64,000 nucleotides of DNA, taken from the NCBI RefSeq assembly GCF_041521385.1, contig NZ_CP168006.1, positions 1,676,979-1,740,978 of the forward strand, written 5' to 3'. Positions within the stretch are counted from its first letter, which is position 1. The number at the start of each line of letters is the position of its first letter. Below are positions 57,401 through 64,000 of this stretch, piece after piece. The notes beneath the pieces were generated by a model. That model was not told the origin of the DNA, made no database searches, and saw only the letters and a list, made by a program, of their open reading frames with translations. The DNA comes from Alcaligenes faecalis (lineage in GTDB: Bacteria > Pseudomonadota > Gammaproteobacteria > Burkholderiales > Burkholderiaceae_B). Made by a program: the position numbers and the translations under genes.

Positions 57401-57562
57401 GGCACCTGGATAAAGCGTCACCACCTGAATGGTGGGGTAGTCCACCTGTGGCAAAGCGGCTACGGGCAACATGCGATAGGCCAGCAAACCGGACACCAGC
57501 AAAGCCACCATCGCCAAGGTGGTAGCCACCGGGCGCAGGATAAAAATACGCGACATGCTCAC
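54476..57562 (-). CDS. muxB: RND efflux transporter, MdtB/MuxB-like subunit
   Basis: This 1028-residue pump starts [19 protein letters not shown] and has the RND plan. [24 protein letters not shown] (shortened) holds the Asp-Asp relay, and the C-terminal [18 protein letters not shown] and GAELRQPLG are conserved. Having two different RND proteins in one operon is the hallmark of MdtABC/MuxABC systems, which export bile salts, novobiocin, beta-lactams and metal-chelating siderophores in other species; the substrate here is unknown. It starts 3 bp after the adaptor gene. Confidence 0.92.
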   Translation of the reverse strand: [1028 protein letters not shown]

Positions 57563-57565
57563 GGC

Positions 57566-58837
57566 TTACTCGCTTGCAGGACGTGGACGGCGACCCTCAC
57601 CCGGACGTGTGTCTTGCTCTGGCTGAGCGCCTGCATCAGTGGGCGCCTTTTTTTCCTTGGTCTGACCATCTTGCTGCATCACGTCGACCTCCGAGCCTTC
57701 GCGCAAACGGTCAGTCCCTTCCACCACCACACGATCGCCTTCTTTCAGGCCAGTTTTAATAAGTGTCGACTCCAGGGTGGCGGTACCTAACTCCACGACC
57801 TGAATATGAACTTTGTCCTCGTCATCCAGGGTGTACACATAGGTACCTACCGAACCTCGCTGCACCGCATGTGATGGGATCAGCAGACCTTGTTCCTGAC
57901 CCAAAAAAACGCGGGCATTCACAAACTGATTGGCAAACAGGGTTTCGTCGTCATTATCAAACTCGGCCTTCACTTTCAGCGTGCCGGTATTGATATCGAT
58001 CTGATTATCCAAGGCCTGCAAACGGCCTTTATCCGACAAGAGCTGACCTGTGCTGTCGATCAGAGACACTGGCAAAGGCGATTCGCTTTGTTTCATGGCC
58101 GCCAGCAAGCTGCTCAATTGATTCTGCGGCAAGGAGAACTCCACGCCGATGGGATCAACCTGAGTAATCACGACGATCCCATCAGTATTACCGGCAGAGA
58201 CCAGATTACCCTGATCGAGCTTGCGCAGGCCCAGGCGACCATCCAAGGGCGCCGTGATGCGAGTACGGTCCAGTTGCACCTGGGTACGGGCGACTTCTGC
58301 TTGATTGGATTTGATTTGTGCCTGCAGTTGCTGAACAGCCGTTTCCTTGGTCTCCAAGGCCTGACGAGCAATCGAATTCTGTTGAAACAGGATGCGATGA
58401 CGGGCCAGCTCCTGCTGCGCCCCTTTCAGTTGGGCCTGACTCTGTGCCAGTTGTCCCCGTGCCTGATCCAACTGCACTTGATAGGTACGCGGATCAATTT
58501 CGGCCAACAAATCGCCGGCCTTCACACGCTGACCATCCTTGAAGTGAATGCGCTCCAGCACGCCATCGACCTGACCGCGTACCGCGACTGTCTGCAAAGG
58601 CTTGACCGTGGCAATCGCATTGACCGCTTGATCAATCAAACCTGGCTTGACTGTAGCGACCTGAACCGGGACTTTGGTGGCCCCCATCATGCCACGTGGC
58701 CCGCGCATGGAGGTAGGCGTATCTGAGGGGGAAGACAAGGCGTAATAAATAAGACCTGCTGTCAGCAGCAGCCCTACCACCACCCAGACATAGAAGGATC
58801 GGGAACGCCGACCTCTGCCTGTGTTCAACTCCGACAT
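57566..58837 (-). CDS. muxA: RND efflux periplasmic adaptor (MdtA/MuxA)
   Basis: This 423-residue membrane fusion protein has an N-terminal membrane anchor (~14-32), a lipoyl domain beginning VRGQVDGVLERIHFKDGQRVKAGD (shortened), an alpha-hairpin (~115-195, Gln- and Ala-rich), and beta-barrel and membrane-proximal domains. The C-terminal tail (~385-423) is charged and Gln/Pro-rich. It bridges the RND subunits and the outer-membrane duct. It is the first gene of the muxABC-opmB operon. The 226-bp gap up to zapD shows only a weak GGGATAC/GTATCCC stem near 58970-59003. Confidence 0.92.
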   Translation of the reverse strand: MSELNTGRGRRSRSFYVWVVVGLLLTAGLIYYALSSPSDTPTSMRGPRGMMGATKVPVQVATVKPGLIDQAVNAIATVKPLQTVAVRGQVDGVLERIHFKDGQRVKAGDLLAEIDPRTYQVQLDQARGQLAQSQAQLKGAQQELARHRILFQQNSIARQALETKETAVQQLQAQIKSNQAEVARTQVQLDRTRITAPLDGRLGLRKLDQGNLVSAGNTDGIVVITQVDPIGVEFSLPQNQLSSLLAAMKQSESPLPVSLIDSTGQLLSDKGRLQALDNQIDINTGTLKVKAEFDNDDETLFANQFVNARVFLGQEQGLLIPSHAVQRGSVGTYVYTLDDEDKVHIQVVELGTATLESTLIKTGLKEGDRVVVEGTDRLREGSEVDVMQQDGQTKEKKAPTDAGAQPEQDTRPGEGRRPRPASE

Positions 58838-59063
58838 GAATACTCCCCGGCTAAAACTTGATTGTCTCTATGCACGGTCTACATAAGCGTTTAATAAGCA
58901 CTACTTACCGTGACAGCGACACGCATTATGCCGCCAAACCACGATCGCAATGAGTCTGAAACGATAAAGGGATACAAGCCCTGAAAAAAACCGTATCCCG
59001 ACTAGACCAAGTTGGCACCGCAAGTATAAAAGCGGCTGTCTGAACCTTATATGAACAGCATTT

Positions 59064-59819
59064 TCAGCCGAAGTTGCAACGGGCCAGCCTAAAGGGGATA
59101 TCAGCCGTGACGGCCTGCGGTTTTAATTGATTGTCTTGCTGCACAAAGCGTATCCAGATGACGTAGCGGTTAGCACTCATTTCCGGATAGATGCACGCAC
59201 CCGCATCCACCCACACACGCAGTAGTTGGAAGGTCTTGCCTGCCAACATTTCTTGATAGGAACCGTCGCGGGCTAACAGGTCAGCCGGGTCGCCCGACTG
59301 GCGCAGCAAGCGCAAAATCAAGGCCAGACCGTGATACAGCGGCAGGAAAGACTCCGACCAGCGGCGCAAGTCCTGGACACGATCCGTATCGGGACGCTGC
59401 TGCCAGGAATAATATGAAGGCATATCCACCTGGGACGTACCGCCGGGTACAGCAACCCGGCCCCGCAAACTGGTCAACCATTCATTATCGCGCAGGCCCT
59501 GCCCCACCCGCCCTTGGGCCGACAGGTCAGCAGCCGCACGCACAATCTGCTCAATCATCTTGTCCAGCGCCTGCAGCTCAACACCTGGGTGTTCACGTAG
59601 CGCAGCCAACGCCACGCGCTGACGCTCCAGATCCTGAAGAACGGCAGAACGCAAATCGGTCCGATCCGAGATGTCCAGCAAATCAAACAAAGTCGCTACA
59701 GCAATCTGATGCGAGTACGCATCCTGGCTGGCTGAAAAATGAAACAGCCTATCGAACAAATACTCGACTCTCAGTAAAGCCCGGACACGCTCATTGCAAG
59801 GGTATTCGTATAGAGTCAC
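59064..59819 (-). CDS. zapD: Cell-division protein ZapD
   Basis: This protein of about 251 residues promotes FtsZ bundling. The opening TLYEYPCNERVRALLRVEYLFDR (shortened) and the C-terminal GKTFQLLRVWVD...YPEMSANRYVIWIRF are family signatures. I use GTG 59819 because the conserved region starts right there. A GTG at 59858 would add 13 unconserved residues. It follows coaE on the same strand, the usual coaE-zapD pairing. Confidence 0.9.
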   Translation of the reverse strand: MTLYEYPCNERVRALLRVEYLFDRLFHFSASQDAYSHQIAVATLFDLLDISDRTDLRSAVLQDLERQRVALAALREHPGVELQALDKMIEQIVRAAADLSAQGRVGQGLRDNEWLTSLRGRVAVPGGTSQVDMPSYYSWQQRPDTDRVQDLRRWSESFLPLYHGLALILRLLRQSGDPADLLARDGSYQEMLAGKTFQLLRVWVDAGACIYPEMSANRYVIWIRFVQQDNQLKPQAVTADIPFRLARCNFG

Positions 59820-59867
59820 GCGTTTAAAACCTTTTTTGTCGACTATAGGGCCAGACACGTCATGTTG

Positions 59868-60470
59868 TCAGGTCGTCAAGGCACACCAACGTTGGTGAAC
59901 TGCCCACGCCCGCGCCTCCAACAGAGGTAAAGTCGTCTGCCCATCGTTCAGAACCACATCATCAGCCACGTCCAAACGTTGCTGACGTTGCGCCTGTGCT
60001 GCCATGATACGTTCAATGGTGTCCACTGCCAGCCCGTTACGCTTTTGTACGCGTGCGATCTGGGTCGCTTCATCACAATCCACAACGCAAATCCGGTCCA
60101 CACGGTCACGCCATCGTCCTGACTCCACCAGCAAGGGTACAACCACAACAAGATAACATCCTTGCGCTTTCAAGGCCTGTGCTTTTGTTACATCCCAAAT
60201 CAAGGGATGAATGATGGCCTCCAGGCGATGGCGGGCATTGGGGTCAGCAAACACACAGGCCCGCATCCAATCCCGATCCATGGAACCATCTGCTGCCAAG
60301 GCCTGCGCACCGAAAGCGGCGCGGATCGGTTCAATGGCCAGGCCATCGGGCGCGGTCAGCTCATGTGCGATCACATCCGTATCCACAACGGCCGCCCCCC
60401 AAGAGGCAAAAAAATGGGCCACCTGGCTCTTGCCCGATCCAATTCCACCAGTCAGCCCAATCGTCAGCAT
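59868..60470 (-). CDS. coaE: Dephospho-CoA kinase
   Basis: This 200-residue kinase carries out the last step of coenzyme A synthesis. P-loop GLTGGIGSGKS (near 6-16), DTDVIAHELT, and the lid region with VQKRNGL can be read. ATG 60470 fits the family; a TTG two codons upstream is unlikely. In related genomes pilD lies just upstream, but here an unrelated divergent lipoprotein gene does. Confidence 0.95.
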   Translation of the reverse strand: MLTIGLTGGIGSGKSQVAHFFASWGAAVVDTDVIAHELTAPDGLAIEPIRAAFGAQALAADGSMDRDWMRACVFADPNARHRLEAIIHPLIWDVTKAQALKAQGCYLVVVVPLLVESGRWRDRVDRICVVDCDEATQIARVQKRNGLAVDTIERIMAAQAQRQQRLDVADDVVLNDGQTTLPLLEARAWAVHQRWCALTT

Positions 60471-60604
60471 GCACAATCCACAGATAAAAATCCAAACTGT
60501 AACGTACCCGCGCCAATCCTCCTACCCGCAATAGGCCTGAAACTGTCCCGCCCCCCCTGGTCTAGCGTAGAATTCAGCTATCAACCCGTCCACGGAAGCC
60601 CGCC

Positions 60605-61243
60605 ATGTCTTTCTCCACGATTTTCCCTCTGCGTTCCCTGACCTTGCTTTCGGTTGTTTTGCTGGCCGCATGTGCCCAGGCACCTGTACAGCCCAGCCCT
60701 AACGAGGGCCGTGGCTCCACCCAGAAGGACGCCCTGCGCCAAGCACAAGGCAGCAGTACCACCCGCGCCCCCTCACAAATCAATTTGGGTTTTGGCAACC
60801 AGGAAGGCCTGCACGCCATTACACCGACCCGCGCCGAACAGCCCGCCGCCATGGTTGACCGTAGCGTTCCAGAGCTGGCCGAGCCCAAAACCTTTCTGGG
60901 CACCCTGTCCTGCCCACCGCAAGGCGGCGCATGTGAGCCCTACAAAATCAGCGTAACCCTGGCTCCTGCTGGCCAATGGCGCTTGCGTGCCACCCCACTG
61001 GGTGCTGGCGAAGAACACCGCATGAGCGGCTGCTGGGTTCCAATCGGCACACAGCCCACCCGTATCGCCTTGCTGGCCAATAACGACTCGACCCTGGCCG
61101 ACCTGAGCTTTGTAAACAACAACGTCTTGCGTATCAACACGTTCAACCAGCAGCGCCCCACGCTGGAAAGCCACTTGACTCGCCAAGCCGACATCGACCC
61201 GGTCAGCGAGCTGGACGGTCAGGCCAACCCCACCTGCCGCTAA
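60605..61243 (+). CDS. Hypothetical lipoprotein
   Basis: This 212-residue protein has a lipoprotein signal (SVVLLAAC, Cys near 23), a low-complexity Ser/Gln/Pro linker to ~95, and a C-terminal domain (~95-212) with four Cys (SCPP, GACEPY, SGCW, final TCR) and the pattern FLGTLSCPPQGGACEPYKISVTL (shortened), broadly like NlpE/META small beta domains. I do not recognise a specific family. It is divergent from coaE and its stop faces the LuxR-type gene stop one base away. Confidence 0.75.
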   Translation: MSFSTIFPLRSLTLLSVVLLAACAQAPVQPSPNEGRGSTQKDALRQAQGSSTTRAPSQINLGFGNQEGLHAITPTRAEQPAAMVDRSVPELAEPKTFLGTLSCPPQGGACEPYKISVTLAPAGQWRLRATPLGAGEEHRMSGCWVPIGTQPTRIALLANNDSTLADLSFVNNNVLRINTFNQQRPTLESHLTRQADIDPVSELDGQANPTCR

Positions 61244-61244
61244 G

Positions 61245-61580
61245 CTACGGTACGGACAGGCTGCCCATCAAGCTGGGCGGCAACACATCCCGCAGGCCTG
61301 GTTCACTAAACACAAAACGAGTCAATTCAACCGCATTGCGCACACGTAATTTCTGAAAAACGCGTGCGCGATGCGCCTCCACCGTACGCTGGGAAATCGC
61401 CAATTCAGCCGCAATCACCTTATTCGCCTTGCCAATGGCGATGTAAGACAGCACGTCGCGCTCGCGCGGAGTCAGACTTTCAAACAACACAGAAGCGGGT
61501 AAATGACTATTCAATACCATGTCAGTCTCGTATATCTGTACCAGGCGAACAGACCGCCTGCGATGTGAAGAATTAACCAT
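61245..61580 (-). CDS. Stand-alone LuxR/FixJ-type HTH protein
   Basis: This 111-residue protein consists essentially of a GerE/LuxR HTH domain (~35-95): LTPRERDVLSYIAIGKANKVIAAEL (shortened), then SQRTVEAHRARVFQKLRVRNAVEL. There is no receiver or ligand domain, as in GerE. An internal ATG at 61520 would give 91 residues. Its target is unknown; it is followed upstream (61581-62246) by a gap that has no gene but a large palindromic element. Confidence 0.8.
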   Translation of the reverse strand: MVNSSHRRRSVRLVQIYETDMVLNSHLPASVLFESLTPRERDVLSYIAIGKANKVIAAELAISQRTVEAHRARVFQKLRVRNAVELTRFVFSEPGLRDVLPPSLMGSLSVP

Positions 61581-61848
61581 AGACAGAGTTTGTCATTTTA
61601 GGCAGGGACTACACGACTGTTAACTTATACGGGATGTTTTTGTCACATGACTAATATAAGAACAAGGTTTGTAATGCGCCGAAAAACAGCCATTTCATCC
61701 GACAAATTGGTGATAAGCATAGGAAAAACCAGTCCCCTCTCACCACCTCAAACACATCAATCACCTAGGTCAAATTCACTTAGCGGTAGGCACGAGCACA
61801 AAATCCCACCCATAAACTCCCAACAGAGATGGCCATCGACGGCTATGA

Positions 61849-62081
61849 GCCACTCTGACGCGCCGCTCAGGGGAACGGCGATTCAGACTGCTTGCCGCAG
61901 TCGGGAGATAGCGCAGAGGGATGCAAGCACCCTGCTGTTTGAACCCGACGCTTGTACTTGGTCCGGCGGACCAAGTACCGGGTGAGTTCAGGGTGCGCCC
62001 GTAGCTATCTCTCGACAAGGGCACCGGTGCACAGCACCGGCAAGTAGTCAGCCGCTCCCCTGAGCGGCGCGTCAGAGTGGC
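61849..62081. repeat. Nested palindromic element (233 bp) with perfect 26-bp terminal inverted repeats
   Basis: The ends 61849-61874 and 62056-62081 are perfect inverted repeats (GCCACTCTGACGCGCCGCTC... and its complement), extending inward to 31 bp with one mismatch. Inside, GACTGCTTGCCG (61886) pairs with CGGCAAGTAGTC (62038), GTCGGGAGATAGC (61900) pairs with GCTATCTCTCGAC (62004), GCACCCTG (61927) with CAGGGTGC (61989), and GTACTTGGTCC (61954) with GGACCAAGTAC (61968). The order is fully nested around a 3-nt centre. The right half also holds its own CCGGTGC-ACA-GCACCGG hairpin. No ORF with protein-like content fits. It may be a MITE-like element or a structured RNA. No clear target-site duplication was seen. 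Confidence 0.85.
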
Positions 62082-62145
62082 GTCTTACTGAGTCCATCCC
62101 CAGCATGAATAAACATGGCCTGTTACCACCAGCGACCAGAAAACC

Positions 62146-62178
62146 AGACACAGACACAGACACAGACACAGACACAGA
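62146..62178. repeat. Hexanucleotide tandem array (AGACAC)5
   Basis: Five perfect AGACAC units are followed by AGA, 65 bp beyond the palindromic element and 20 bp before the panC terminator. Confidence 0.9.
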
Positions 62179-62196
62179 ATCGAACCACACAGATAT

Positions 62197-62225
62197 AAAA
62201 AAAGCACAGTAAAAACTGTGCTTTT
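62197..62225 (-). terminator. Terminator downstream of panC
   Basis: On the minus strand AAAAGCACAG-TTTTT-ACTGTGCTTTTT with a T-run lies 22 bp after the panC stop, a typical intrinsic terminator. Confidence 0.85.
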
Positions 62226-62246
62226 CTCACCAAATAACACAAGAAA

Positions 62247-63976
<1,730 letters not shown>

Positions 63977-64000
63977 AGGCGCAGACGTACAGATTTAGTT

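Noticed and set aside
61849..62081. Integron attC site or classical insertion sequence
   Set aside because: No transposase or integrase gene, no attC-type R'/R'' core sites recognised, and no target-site duplication beside the 26-bp repeats.
62005..62190. Minus-strand frame with SVSVSVSV repeat
   Set aside because: It is only the hexamer array and part of the palindromic element read as protein.

Overview
The window looks like a chromosomal segment of a betaproteobacterium of the Alcaligenaceae (Alcaligenes or a close relative). The evidence is moderate-to-high GC codon use, the order gatBAC / mreBCD-mrdA-rodA typical of Burkholderiales, ftsEX followed by mutY, a PanC and ScpA that read like Bordetella/Alcaligenes proteins, and a blue-type copper nitrite reductase related to the well-known Alcaligenes enzyme. 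The genus is inferred from remembered family sequences, not from a search. No rRNA, tRNA, CRISPR array, transposase or phage gene was seen.

Layout. (1) 1-5400: a Fur-controlled non-ribosomal peptide locus on the minus strand: an iron-starvation-type ECF sigma factor, an MbtH-like protein, a type II thioesterase and the first 1.2 kb-codons of an NRPS that opens with a fatty acyl-AMP ligase (FAAL), a carrier domain and a condensation domain. This is the layout expected for an acylated (lipopeptide) siderophore. (2) 5.8-11.9 kb: an OmpA-type lipoprotein, an orphan tricarboxylate-type binding protein and an aapJQMP amino-acid ABC importer. (3) 12.1-24 kb: housekeeping: ftsE-ftsX-mutY, then the cell-shape operon mreB-mreC-mreD-mrdA-rodA facing away from gatC-gatA-gatB. 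(4) 24.3-29.5 kb: a two-subunit SMR efflux pump with its TetR regulator, pyrE, a LysR gene divergent from doxX and an extradiol-dioxygenase-like gene, and exonuclease III.

(5) 29.6-44.2 kb is metabolic accessory territory. A nirK-cytochrome c pair and a norB / norR / crp-fnr / nirV-like set (denitrification from nitrite to nitrous oxide) flank a five-gene hydroxycinnamate (ferulate) degradation cluster: enoyl-CoA hydratase/lyase, ADP-forming CoA ligase, MFS transporter, acyl-CoA dehydrogenase and MarR repressor. The norB-norR gap carries a consensus sigma-54 promoter, three GGT-N7-ACC NorR sites and a possible leader ORF. (6) 44.4-49.6 kb: gltS, ispB and a tightly overlapping operon of a DUF815 ATPase, a Nudix/ThiE-like fusion and a spermidine-synthase-like protein. 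(7) 49.9-58.8 kb: a complete tripartite RND pump of the MdtABC/MuxABC-OpmB type. (8) 59-64 kb: zapD, coaE, an unknown lipoprotein, a lone LuxR-type HTH protein, panC and scpA.

The most unusual non-coding feature is a nested, nearly fully self-complementary 233-bp element at 61849-62081 in a 666-bp gene-free gap. A second long hairpin (about 80 nt) follows gatB. Two short tandem-repeat arrays (a pentamer at 49816-49885 and a hexamer at 62146-62178) were also found.
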